Shown here piece after piece: positions 8,501 to 16,942 of a stretch of DNA of 64,000 nt (positions within the stretch are counted from its first letter, which is position 1; the number at the start of each line of letters is the position of its first letter). A model generated the notes under the pieces. The model was not told the origin of the DNA. It saw nothing but the letters and a program-made list of their open reading frames with translations, and made no database searches. The stretch is from Kaistella soli (GTDB lineage Bacteria; Bacteroidota; Bacteroidia; Flavobacteriales; Weeksellaceae), in NCBI RefSeq assembly GCF_019038595.1, contig NZ_JAHOPF010000004.1:129747-193746 (forward strand). Reading direction: 5' to 3'. Both the position numbers and the translations under genes were made by a program.

Positions 8501-9901
8501 ATGAAAAAAAATATGAAGAAAAATAATTCTATCTTTTCGTACGAAAAGTTATTGAAAAGGCTTTTCCTGCACTCCCTCTTATTATTTGCGTTTTCAACTT
8601 TAGCACAATCTGTTCCTCCGCCTGCTTTGGGCGATTACAGGTCAACAGGAAGCGGCAATTGGACAAACCCCGGAATCTGGCAGATTTATGATGCTGGCGG
8701 AACTTGGCAAATGGCGACAGGTTTTCCCGGACAGGGAACAACATCAGCAAACCAGGCTTCTTACAAAGTAATTATAACACCCGGCACAGAAATTACTGTT
8801 TCCTCGAGTGCGACCTACTATTTCGGAAGCCTGTATGTCCTGGCCAACAATCCGGTGTTAAATTCACATCCGACGGTTTCCTCCGGGGCCAATGTGGGAA
8901 GAATAAATCTTTCCGGAAATGGTACCAGCTTCAAATTATTGGGCACCAATCAAAACATTTATATTAATGGTGGCGTTTTTCAGTTTGCTTCCAACAACAC
9001 CGTTTTAGGTCTGCTTACCGGCAACTCATTAATGATCACCAACTTCAATGGCATTGGAGCCACGGGAGGCCTTGGATCAAATGGACTGCAGTACGGAAAT
9101 ACCTGTACCGGAAATCAGCAGGTTATTTTATACTACGCAAACGGTACAACTGCACTAAATTATATGGTTTGTAACGGCAGTAATTCAGACTACAATTTTG
9201 GTGCGATTAACAGCAATGGAGGTAGCATCATGGCAGTAACATCCATTTTCCCATCTGCCATCTGTGCCGGCGACAACGCCGCAATGTTCACAGACTATAC
9301 CGGGATGGTTCCAAATGGCGAAGTCATTACATACACCGTAAAACTGGATAGCGGACCTGCAGGTTATACCTTCGCTCCAATAACCGGTAGTTTCACCCAT
9401 CCTGGCACTGCGGGAAGCATACCCCGCCCATCCTTAGAAAATCTCACACAGTCCGGCAATTATAAATTTTCATTAGCGGTTTCGTATCCTTTCGACAACA
9501 CAGCGGGTTCCTATCTGATTACCTCACTAGAAACTGCAAGTTTAACGGTAAACGCTGCGGGTTCTTCGAGCTGTGCATGTTATAAGGATCCGGCTGTTGA
9601 TCTTTCAAGTAAATATCCAACGAAATTTGGGATAACTTCACTTGGAAGAGCTGGGGAAAGTAGGGGAACTCACAATAGTTCCTGGCCGGAGCAACTGCAG
9701 GGCGGGCATATTGCCATTGAATCACGTACAGCAGGATTCGTGATCAACAGAGTAGCGAACACCAACGCTATTCTGATTCCGGTGGAAGGAATGATTATTT
9801 TCGATTTAAGCGAAAACAATCTTAAAATTTTCACCCTCAAAGCCGGAGAAAGCACCCCCGCCTGGCACGTTTTTAACACACCGGCCTGTCCTACACTTTA
9901 G
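8501..9901 (+). CDS. Secreted protein of unknown function, 466 aa
   Basis: A hydrophobic segment (FLHSLLLFAFSTLAQ) after a basic N-terminus gives a signal peptide. The mature start GDYRSTGSGNWTNPGIWQIYD resembles the opening module of many Bacteroidota surface proteins, followed by a Gly/Asn/Ser/Thr-rich beta-type region with VIITPGTEITVSSSATYYFGSLYV. No Por sorting domain is seen. The last 50 residues (PVEGMIIFDLSENNLKIF ... WHVF) resemble the closing module of the next gene (AAGMLVYDSANRMLAVFNG ... WSFW). Two starts (8501, 8516) are possible. The next gene follows after 20 bp, so the pair is probably co-transcribed and may act together at the surface. Confidence 0.75.
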   Translation: MKKNMKKNNSIFSYEKLLKRLFLHSLLLFAFSTLAQSVPPPALGDYRSTGSGNWTNPGIWQIYDAGGTWQMATGFPGQGTTSANQASYKVIITPGTEITVSSSATYYFGSLYVLANNPVLNSHPTVSSGANVGRINLSGNGTSFKLLGTNQNIYINGGVFQFASNNTVLGLLTGNSLMITNFNGIGATGGLGSNGLQYGNTCTGNQQVILYYANGTTALNYMVCNGSNSDYNFGAINSNGGSIMAVTSIFPSAICAGDNAAMFTDYTGMVPNGEVITYTVKLDSGPAGYTFAPITGSFTHPGTAGSIPRPSLENLTQSGNYKFSLAVSYPFDNTAGSYLITSLETASLTVNAAGSSSCACYKDPAVDLSSKYPTKFGITSLGRAGESRGTHNSSWPEQLQGGHIAIESRTAGFVINRVANTNAILIPVEGMIIFDLSENNLKIFTLKAGESTPAWHVFNTPACPTL

Positions 9902-9921
9902 ATCAGCAAAACACACAACAC

Positions 9922-10455
9922 ATGAAAAAAATATTTGTAATTTCCGGAACTTTCATTAGTTCCGTACTGTTCTCTCAGATTATTATTAATCCTGACAATG
10001 CAAATCCGCCGACCAACACCTCTGTTTCACTTGAATTTGGAAGTGATGCCCGTGGGATAATCCTTCCTTATGTGGAAGCCACGAGTGCCACCAACGCCGT
10101 GGCAGGAACTTTCATTATGGATCCTTCAGATAAAGAAGTAAAATTCAGGCTCGCAGACGGCTCCTGGAAAAACCTGTCCGGCTCCGCTGCTACAACCCAA
10201 AGTGTGACAAGTATGCCATCACAAGCACCTGAAAACAGTAATGCAAAAGTGGTAATAGGTTCTGCTTCTTCAGTTCAGGCACAGGTGCCCGGGATTCTGG
10301 TTCTTTCGGAAACCAACAAAGCGATGATATTGCCTAAAGTAGCTTCACCACATATTAACGTTAAAAACCCGGCCGCAGGAATGTTGGTTTACGATTCGGC
10401 GAACAGAATGCTTGCTGTTTTCAACGGAACGCAGTGGAGTTTCTGGAAACCTTAA
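9922..10455 (+). CDS. Secreted protein of unknown function, 177 aa
   Basis: Signal peptide (FVISGTFISSVLFSQ), then a short two-module protein. Residues about 45-80 (GIILPYVEA, GTFIMDPSDKEVKFRLADGSWKNL) and 130-177 (MILPKVASPH, PAAGMLVYDSANRMLAVFNGTQW) repeat the same theme: a PKV-type segment, then GxxxYD, then a short hydrophobic stretch ending in a Trp motif. This theme is common at the end of Flavobacteriia surface proteins. No catalytic residues are recognisable. It is convergent with ruvC, 47 bp away, without a clear terminator between them. Confidence 0.75.
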   Translation: MKKIFVISGTFISSVLFSQIIINPDNANPPTNTSVSLEFGSDARGIILPYVEATSATNAVAGTFIMDPSDKEVKFRLADGSWKNLSGSAATTQSVTSMPSQAPENSNAKVVIGSASSVQAQVPGILVLSETNKAMILPKVASPHINVKNPAAGMLVYDSANRMLAVFNGTQWSFWKP

Positions 10456-10502
10456 AAAAAAGAAATCCGACACGAAAGAATTTTTCTATTGGAAACGGAA
10501 TT

Positions 10503-11057
10503 TTATTTAATACGGTCCGGATTCTGCTTGAGAAAACTGTCCCATCCGGAGTAGCTTTTATCGGAAACCAAATTCCCTGAATTAAAGTGATGGCAAACCG
10601 CCACTGCCAAACCATCGGAAGCATCCAGGTATTTCGTAGGAAATTCTTTCAGTTTCAACAGATTCTTTAGCATTCCTGCTACCTGTTCTTTGCTTGCATT
10701 TCCGTTTCCGGTGATAGCCATCTTAATTTTTTTCGGAGAATATTCGGTGATCGGAATACTGCGGTGCAGCGCCGCCGCCATCGCAACACCCTGTGCTCTT
10801 CCGAGCTTCAGCATACTCTGCACGTTTTTACCAAAAAAAGGCGCTTCCAGAGCTACCTCATCCGGATGATATTCATCGATTAACGCTAAAGTTTTGTCAA
10901 AAATTATTTTGAGCTTGGTCTCGTGATTGGGATATTTTTTAAGAATAAGTTCATGGATGGATACCAGCTCCATCGCATTTCCTTTTGCGGAAATTATTCC
11001 GAAACCCATGATAGAGGTCCCGGGATCGATTCCCATGATAATTTTTTCGGCTTGCAC
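10503..11057 (-). CDS. ruvC: Crossover junction endodeoxyribonuclease RuvC
   Basis: Resolves Holliday junctions with RuvAB during recombination and repair. The 184-residue protein has the acidic catalytic set: Asp11 (GIDPGT), Glu71 (ALEAPFFG), and Asp145 plus Asp148 (YLDASDGLAVAVCH), on an RNase-H fold. The start is a GTG at 11057; an ATG seven codons later (11036) would still keep the first catalytic Asp but leaves almost nothing before the first strand. The tail after the His-rich helix (about 25 residues) is ordinary for Flavobacteriia. Confidence 0.93.
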   Translation of the reverse strand: MQAEKIIMGIDPGTSIMGFGIISAKGNAMELVSIHELILKKYPNHETKLKIIFDKTLALIDEYHPDEVALEAPFFGKNVQSMLKLGRAQGVAMAAALHRSIPITEYSPKKIKMAITGNGNASKEQVAGMLKNLLKLKEFPTKYLDASDGLAVAVCHHFNSGNLVSDKSYSGWDSFLKQNPDRIK

Positions 11058-11122
11058 GGTACAAAAATAACGGTTTCCTGCAAATTAATCAGAGAATGTA
11101 AATTATTTTGCCAAAATAATGC

Positions 11123-11130
11123 TAAATTTG
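11123..11130 (+). promoter_or_regulatory. Putative -7 box for the M16 peptidase gene
   Basis: TAAATTTG matches TAnnTTTG. It predicts a long leader of about 140 nt before the ATG at 11275, so another promoter closer to the gene cannot be excluded. Confidence 0.35.
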
Positions 11131-11274
11131 TTTTAATCACTATTAACTTACTGGCTTTTAAGCTGTTTCATTATTTAAATATAAATTCCATAACCTGTAA
11201 ACCTTTCTCCTGAACACTTCCATTAAACAACGATAACTTTTTACATCATAACTATTAACCAATTCAATATTAAC

Positions 11275-14007
11275 ATGAGAAAATTATTATTAAGTTTAAG
11301 TCTGGTGACAGCACTGTCTGTTACAAATTCTGCGTTGGCACAAAAGGCAGAGTCGCCGAAATTCATTTCAAACATTGAAGGAACTAAAGAATACTCTTTA
11401 AACAACGGAATGAAAATTTTGCTGCTGCCCGACCCTTCCCAAAGCAATATGGTTGTAAATATTATTTATAACGTAGGTTCCAAAGACGAAGGTTACGGAG
11501 AAAAAGGAATGGCGCACCTGCTGGAACACATGCTTTTTAAAAGCACCAAAAATTTGGGAGACATTAAGAAACAGCTTTCCGATAAAGGCGGTGCTGCAAA
11601 CGGAACGACCTGGTACGACCGGACCAATTACTACGAAATTTTCCCTTCCAATGATGAAAATCTTAAATGGGCTCTTATGATGGAAGCAGACCGGATGATT
11701 AATGCAACGATTTTACAGAGCGATCTCGACAAAGAATTTTCGGTGGTAAGAAATGAATTTGAAATTGGCGAAAATGATCCGACGGGAGTTCTTATGGAGA
11801 AAGTATTTTCTACCGCTTACTTATGGCATAATTACGGCAACAGCACCATCGGCAGCAAAGAAGATATTGAAAGAGTAAAGGCTCCTGCTTTGAGAAAATT
11901 CTATGAAAAGTATTATCAGCCCGATAATGCAACACTCGTTATTGCAGGAAAATTTGATGAAGCCAACGCGCTGAAGTATGCTGCAGAATATTTTGCACCG
12001 CTTCAGAAACCAACACGGGAACTGGGTGGAACCTACACGGTAGAACCCGCTCAGGATGGAGAAAAATTCATTGAGGTGAAAAGAGCGGGAGACAGTAAAA
12101 TAGTGTCAGCTGCTTATCACACCGCAGCCTATGCGGATAAAGATTATGCCGCATTAGATGCTTTAACTGAAGTTTTAACCGCCAATCCTTCGGGGTATCT
12201 GTACAAAAGTTTAGTCGAAACCCAAAAGGTTTCCAGTTTATGGGCATTTTCGCCAACGGTGCGTGATGCGGGTGTGCTTTATTTTCATTTTGATGTTCCG
12301 AAAGACAAAGATCTTGAAACCGCTAAAAACCTGGTAAGAACCGAACTCGACAAAATCGCGACCACGACTTATACCGCACAGGATTTGGCAAGAGCAAAAG
12401 CCAAACTCATAAAACAGATTGAAAACACCAAGAACAATACCATCAATAAAGCAATTGGTTATACTGAAACCGTAGGAGCCGGCGGATATAAACTGGCATT
12501 TCTTTATCGGGACAATGTAGAAAACCTTACGCTGGCGGACCTTAACAGAGTGGCTCAAAAATACTTTAAAAGCAACAACAGAACGGTAGGCATTTTCAAT
12601 CCTTCAAAAGACGAACAGCGGGTGAAACCTTCAGAGTTCAGCCCTGCTCAAATTGCGAGTTTAACGAAAGACTATAAAGGAAAAGCACTCGAAAAAGAAG
12701 CAGCACCTTTCGAAGCCAGTATCGCCAATCTTAAGAAAAATTTAAAAGAAGGGGTTCTTTCCAACGGCATGAAATATGCTTTGGTGAACAAAGAACTGAA
12801 AGGTGATAAAATTACTGCCAACTTCAAACTGCTTATCGGTAATGAAAGCGATTTAGCCGGAAAAGCTTCCATCGCTTCTTTAACCGCTGCCTTACTGAAT
12901 GCGGGAACAAAAACAAAATCAAAAGAACAGATTCAGGACCGGCTTGATCAGCTGAATTCTTCACTGAATTTCAGGACTTCCGGGCAGAATTTCATGATCA
13001 GTGTCAATACCTATAAAAATAATTTCCCTGAAGTCATGGATATCCTGCAGGATATTTTAGCCAATGCCACTTTCCCGCAGAACGAGATCACCAAAATGAT
13101 CGCTGAAACCAATACTTATCTGGAAGGTCAGCAAAAAGATCCACAGGCTATTGCAAACAATGAACTTCAGAGACTTGCGAATCCGTATCCGAAAGAAAGC
13201 GTTTTCTACACCCCAACTTTACAGGAAGAAATCGACAACAATAAAAAGGTAACCCGTGAACAGATTTTGACATTCTATGAGAATATCATGGGCGCGAATA
13301 ACGGTTTGGGAACAGTTTTAGGAAATATCGACGAAAAAACTGCTACAAATTCTCTGGAGAAAACTTTCGGGAAATTCACAGCAAAATCGAAATACACCGA
13401 GGTAAAACCTACTTATTTTGAAACCAAAAAAACGGATAAAAACTTCATTACTCCTGATAAAGAAAATGCGGTGGCCTTTGGAACCGGCAAATTCAAAATG
13501 GATCAGAAAAGCTCAGATTATGCAGCTTTGGTATTGGCCAATGAGATTCTTGGAAGCGGCGGTTTTCTTTCCGCAAGACTTCCGATGAGGCTCCGCGAAA
13601 AAGAAGGAATCAGCTACGGTGTTGGGTCTTACCTCAGCATCCCTATTACCAATGATGTAGCATCATGGAATTATTACGCTTTCTTAAATCCAACCAAAAG
13701 AGATGCAGTGGAAGCCGCCTGGAAAGAAGAAGTTGCCAAAGCTTTGAAAGACGGTTTCACTGCGGATGAACTGGTTTCTAACAAGAAAAGCTACGCCAAC
13801 ATTCAGCAGACCAGTCTGGGTATGGACAATACGTTAATCAGCCTGGTAAACAAGAAGCTTCAGTACGGAGTTTCACTGGATGAATATGATGCTTTAAATG
13901 CCAAAATTCAGGCACTGAAACTGGATGAAGTAAATGCAGCGCTTAAGAAATATGTGAGCCTTGATAAAGTAACTTCTGTGTATGCAGGAGATTTCAACAA
14001 GAAGTAA
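11275..14007 (+). CDS. M16 family zinc metallopeptidase, two-domain, secreted
   Basis: A 910-residue pitrilysin-type protease with a signal peptide (SVTNSALAQ). The N-terminal M16 unit has the inverted zinc motif HLLEH (His81, Glu84, His85) and a downstream acidic helix with EFSVVRNEFEIGE supplying the third ligand. A second M16 unit starts around residue 500 (EGVLSNGMKYALVNKELKG) and lacks an HxxEH, as usual for the inactive half; it has RLPMRLREKEGISYGVGSYL, the typical arginine/tyrosine motif. It probably degrades peptides in the periplasm. It stands alone between its leader and a bidirectional terminator. Confidence 0.93.
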   Translation: MRKLLLSLSLVTALSVTNSALAQKAESPKFISNIEGTKEYSLNNGMKILLLPDPSQSNMVVNIIYNVGSKDEGYGEKGMAHLLEHMLFKSTKNLGDIKKQLSDKGGAANGTTWYDRTNYYEIFPSNDENLKWALMMEADRMINATILQSDLDKEFSVVRNEFEIGENDPTGVLMEKVFSTAYLWHNYGNSTIGSKEDIERVKAPALRKFYEKYYQPDNATLVIAGKFDEANALKYAAEYFAPLQKPTRELGGTYTVEPAQDGEKFIEVKRAGDSKIVSAAYHTAAYADKDYAALDALTEVLTANPSGYLYKSLVETQKVSSLWAFSPTVRDAGVLYFHFDVPKDKDLETAKNLVRTELDKIATTTYTAQDLARAKAKLIKQIENTKNNTINKAIGYTETVGAGGYKLAFLYRDNVENLTLADLNRVAQKYFKSNNRTVGIFNPSKDEQRVKPSEFSPAQIASLTKDYKGKALEKEAAPFEASIANLKKNLKEGVLSNGMKYALVNKELKGDKITANFKLLIGNESDLAGKASIASLTAALLNAGTKTKSKEQIQDRLDQLNSSLNFRTSGQNFMISVNTYKNNFPEVMDILQDILANATFPQNEITKMIAETNTYLEGQQKDPQAIANNELQRLANPYPKESVFYTPTLQEEIDNNKKVTREQILTFYENIMGANNGLGTVLGNIDEKTATNSLEKTFGKFTAKSKYTEVKPTYFETKKTDKNFITPDKENAVAFGTGKFKMDQKSSDYAALVLANEILGSGGFLSARLPMRLREKEGISYGVGSYLSIPITNDVASWNYYAFLNPTKRDAVEAAWKEEVAKALKDGFTADELVSNKKSYANIQQTSLGMDNTLISLVNKKLQYGVSLDEYDALNAKIQALKLDEVNAALKKYVSLDKVTSVYAGDFNKK

Positions 14008-14019
14008 AAACTATAACAT

Positions 14020-14055
14020 TAAAAAGCCGGAACTTAAATGCTCCGGCTTTTTTTA
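14020..14055. terminator. Bidirectional terminator between convergent genes
   Basis: Stem AAAAAGCCGGA / TCCGGCTTTTT with a 10-nt loop and a T run, between the M16 peptidase and the beta-barrel gene. Confidence 0.88.
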
Positions 14056-14060
14056 TGGAA

Positions 14061-14654
14061 TTAAAATCTTTCATTATCAAAATAATAACCTAATCCAATC
14101 TGCAGAAAATTATTTTTCATCACAGCTCCGGGAATAGTATTTGTGATATTGCTCGTTCCGATATTATATTTCACTTCTGCCGCAAATCCTTTTTTAAATT
14201 TATATTCAGTACCGAAAGAAAAAGAACTGTTTCCATTGTGCAGGTCTTCAAAATCAACATCTTTTCCGTTTTCCTTTCCTAAAGCATTGGTCACGAATCC
14301 AAAATTGTAAGCACCTACAAGTGCAAATCTTTCCACAGGATAAATTTTAAGACCTACCGGAAAATAAACCGTGGTAAGATGCAGACGGCTTCTCTCGCCA
14401 TTTTCCATGATTAAATTCTCGCCGCCAAGACCCGCCATCCCCAGCTCTGCAAACAGAGAAAGGTTTTTATGAGCGTGATATTCGAGGGGAACAGTCATGT
14501 ACACACTGTTTTTAGCATCTACCGGCTGTTTTTGTCCATCCACAGTAAAATCTAAAGTGGAATTTACATAACCGATTTTTATTCCTGCTTCAAACTTTTG
14601 CGCATTAAAAACTGAAGCTGATAATACAGCTACCGTAAGTAAAATTTTATTCAT
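14061..14654 (-). CDS. Outer-membrane beta-barrel (porin-family) protein
   Basis: A 197-residue protein with a signal peptide (LLTVAVLSASVFNAQ) followed by alternating hydrophobic/polar strands and many turns (GIKIGYVNS, LSLFAELGMAG, YPVERFALVGAYNFGFV, FSFGTEYKFKKGFAAEVKYNIG). The C-terminal residues NNFLQIGLGYYFDNERF contain an aromatic-rich last strand, though Phe is not preceded by the classic motif. About eight strands can be counted, like small OmpA/OmpW-type barrels. Function is unknown. Confidence 0.8.
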   Translation of the reverse strand: MNKILLTVAVLSASVFNAQKFEAGIKIGYVNSTLDFTVDGQKQPVDAKNSVYMTVPLEYHAHKNLSLFAELGMAGLGGENLIMENGERSRLHLTTVYFPVGLKIYPVERFALVGAYNFGFVTNALGKENGKDVDFEDLHNGNSSFSFGTEYKFKKGFAAEVKYNIGTSNITNTIPGAVMKNNFLQIGLGYYFDNERF

Positions 14655-14785
14655 TTATTTTATTTTTTGCGGCAAAAATAGAATTATTTTTCAAGAAAGA
14701 AAGACAATTCGCAATGTCTCAGATTTTTTGTAATTTTAAATTCACGGATTTAATTCCTGTGGAATTTTTATAAATCTTCTTTCAT

Positions 14786-15715
14786 ATGAACCGTAAAGAA
14801 TTTCTCGCCACCACATTTACCGCAGGTTTAGGTCTGGCTTTTGCGCCAGGTTTGCTGAGCTGTACCTCATCTGTTTCTAACAGAACTGTTTTTGATCCTT
14901 TAATTTTAAATGCAGGAAATCTCTCCAAAGTCCGGGGAAATGTCAGCAGATACACGAACAAAGGCGGAACCGTAGGAATTTTTGAAACGAAAGACGGTTT
15001 CATTATCATCGATTCTCAGTTTCCCGATTCCGTTCAGCCTGTTTTAGACGGAATTTCTGTTAAAGGGAAACCTGTACTTTATCTCTGTAGCACGCATCAT
15101 CACGGTGATCATACTTCCGGAAACATCGCTTTTAAAGATCCGGAGACCAAAATTCTTGCTCACAACCGAGTTCCCGAACTTCAGAGGAAGGCTGCGGAAA
15201 AAAGCAACAAACTCGGCGAACAGCGATATGCTACATTGCTCTTCGAAAAGGAATATAAAATGGATCTGGGAAATGAAAAAGTAACCGGTTATCATTTCGG
15301 TAACGGACATACTTTTGGCGACGTGATGTATCATTTTGAAAATGACAATGTGGTTCACATGGGAGATTTGATGTTCAATAACATGATTCCCGTTTACCGT
15401 ACTGCCGACGGTTCAGATTCCAGAAATTGGATTAAAGTCCTGGAAAAAGCGCAAAAAACCTTTGATGATGATACGGTTTTTATTTTCGGTCACGCCAACA
15501 AACCGGAACTCACTACAGGAAATAAATCCAATTTAAAAGAAATGGCAGATTTTCTGGAAGCTTCGAACGAGTTTGTTCTAAAAGCGATTACTGAGGGTAA
15601 AACAACCGAACTGCTGTTAAAAGAACATACTTTCATTCCGGGATTTGCCAACAGAACTACGCCGGAACGTTTTGCAGGATTTTTGGATGAGCTGAGAAAA
15701 ACTTTAGGCGGTTAA
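14786..15715 (+). CDS. MBL-fold metallo-hydrolase, exported
   Basis: A 309-residue metallo-beta-lactamase-fold enzyme. The zinc motif HxHxDH is present as His104, His106, Asp108 and His109 (STHHHGDHTSGN); further ligands are expected in GYHFGNGHTFGD, VVHMGDLMFNN and VFIFGHANKP. The N-terminus (LAFAPGLLSC, Cys26) looks like a lipoprotein signal; it is preceded by NRKEFL without a twin arginine. Relatives include quinoprotein-type and class B-like hydrolases; the substrate is unknown, and I do not call it a lactamase. It is convergent with the serine hydrolase, with 2 bp between stops. Confidence 0.88.
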   Translation: MNRKEFLATTFTAGLGLAFAPGLLSCTSSVSNRTVFDPLILNAGNLSKVRGNVSRYTNKGGTVGIFETKDGFIIIDSQFPDSVQPVLDGISVKGKPVLYLCSTHHHGDHTSGNIAFKDPETKILAHNRVPELQRKAAEKSNKLGEQRYATLLFEKEYKMDLGNEKVTGYHFGNGHTFGDVMYHFENDNVVHMGDLMFNNMIPVYRTADGSDSRNWIKVLEKAQKTFDDDTVFIFGHANKPELTTGNKSNLKEMADFLEASNEFVLKAITEGKTTELLLKEHTFIPGFANRTTPERFAGFLDELRKTLGG

Positions 15716-15717
15716 AC

Positions 15718-16848
15718 TTATTTTATCATTTCTTTTCGAAGATCAGTCACTGCATTTTCAATAATTTCAGTCACTTTTTTCACTTCTTTGTGCGGAACAA
15801 AAAAACCGTTTTTCCCTTTGCTCTCATCAGCAATATTCGAAAGGATTACTACGGAAGTTTTTGTTTCGGGATAATAAATATTCAGTGACGGCGAACCTTT
15901 CACATAACCGCTGTGGAAATAGGACGGCGGTTTCCTTTCGTTAATCATAATCCCGTATCCGTAACCCACTTTGCCTAAAATCGCATGATGATTTTCTGAC
16001 GACTTCTGCAAAAATTTCTTCAGCGTTTCCGGTTTTAGGATTTTCCCGCTGTATAATGAAGCATTCCATCGGTGCAAATCATTCACAGTGGATAACACTC
16101 CGCCAGCAGCGACTGAAATTTCTTTATTAGCAAGCCGTTTCGGCATATTTTCAATTCTTTCAAAGCGGGAAGAATTTCCCAGATAAGCTCCGGCAAAATG
16201 ATTTCCGTTAAAAACATTAGCCGTGGAAGAATGAAGCATTCCAGCTTTACCGAAAAGTTCTTTTGCGTTTTCCTCATAAGATTTCCCCGAAGCTTTCTCG
16301 ATAATTTCCCCTAAAAACCGGTAACCTTTGTTGGAATAATTAAATACCTTCCCCGGTTTTGAATGAAGACCGTTTCCCAGATCGCTGATTCCGGAAGTGT
16401 GATTCAATAGCTGATGAACAGCAATGCTTTCAAACTGTTTATTTTGAAATTCGGGCAAAAATTTGGAGACTTTATTATTAGTATTAAGCTTTCCCTGATC
16501 TTCCAGCATTAAAATCATCACGGCCGTAAACTGCTTGCTTACCGAACCAATCGCGAAAACCGAATTGCTGTCAAGTTTTGCTTTAGTTTTAAAATCTTCA
16601 AGTCCATTTTCCCTTTCATATAATTTTTCGCCGTTCTGTACGATAGAAATACTTCCGTTGAATTTCGTTTTAGAAAACACGGAATCGATCTGCTGCGCAA
16701 GTAATTTTTTCTGCAAGGCGGTAATGGTGCTGTCGATAATTGCATTTCGCGTGACTGAGTCATCCGCGATTTTTGCGGGTTCAGATTTACACGAAATTAA
16801 AATGAAGAAGAGAAAAAGGAAATAATTGGAGTAAATTTTTGACAGCAT
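15718..16848 (-). CDS. Serine hydrolase, class C beta-lactamase/penicillin-binding-protein-like, lipoprotein
   Basis: A 376-residue lipoprotein (FFILISC, Cys20) with the serine beta-lactamase-like fold. The active-site elements are SxxK at Ser102-Lys105 (GSVSKQF), YxN at Tyr171-Asn173 (YSNKGY), and HSG in the third position (SYFHSGYVKG) in place of KTG. This set is usual for the broad ABH-like esterase/DD-peptidase group and not diagnostic for antibiotic resistance. It probably acts on peptidoglycan stem peptides or small esters in the periplasm. Confidence 0.9.
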   Translation of the reverse strand: MLSKIYSNYFLFLFFILISCKSEPAKIADDSVTRNAIIDSTITALQKKLLAQQIDSVFSKTKFNGSISIVQNGEKLYERENGLEDFKTKAKLDSNSVFAIGSVSKQFTAVMILMLEDQGKLNTNNKVSKFLPEFQNKQFESIAVHQLLNHTSGISDLGNGLHSKPGKVFNYSNKGYRFLGEIIEKASGKSYEENAKELFGKAGMLHSSTANVFNGNHFAGAYLGNSSRFERIENMPKRLANKEISVAAGGVLSTVNDLHRWNASLYSGKILKPETLKKFLQKSSENHHAILGKVGYGYGIMINERKPPSYFHSGYVKGSPSLNIYYPETKTSVVILSNIADESKGKNGFFVPHKEVKKVTEIIENAVTDLRKEMIK

Positions 16849-16882
16849 ATTTAAAGTTTCATTTATAGAATTCTATGGAAAG

Positions 16883-16921
16883 CAAAAACCGTGTCAAGTA
16901 TCAACTTTAACACGGTTTTTA
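16883..16921 (-). terminator. Intrinsic terminator downstream of icmF
   Basis: Stem AAAAACCGTGT / ACACGGTTTTT with an A/T-rich loop; read on the minus strand it ends in a T run, 22 bp after the icmF stop codon. Confidence 0.85.
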
Positions 16922-16942
16922 AATATAAAATAATATTGGACC

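Noticed and set aside
14786-16848. Adjacent MBL-fold and class C-like genes as an antibiotic resistance pair
   Set aside because: Both belong to broad hydrolase groups, the third active-site motif is HSG and not KTG, and nothing in the sequence points to lactams.
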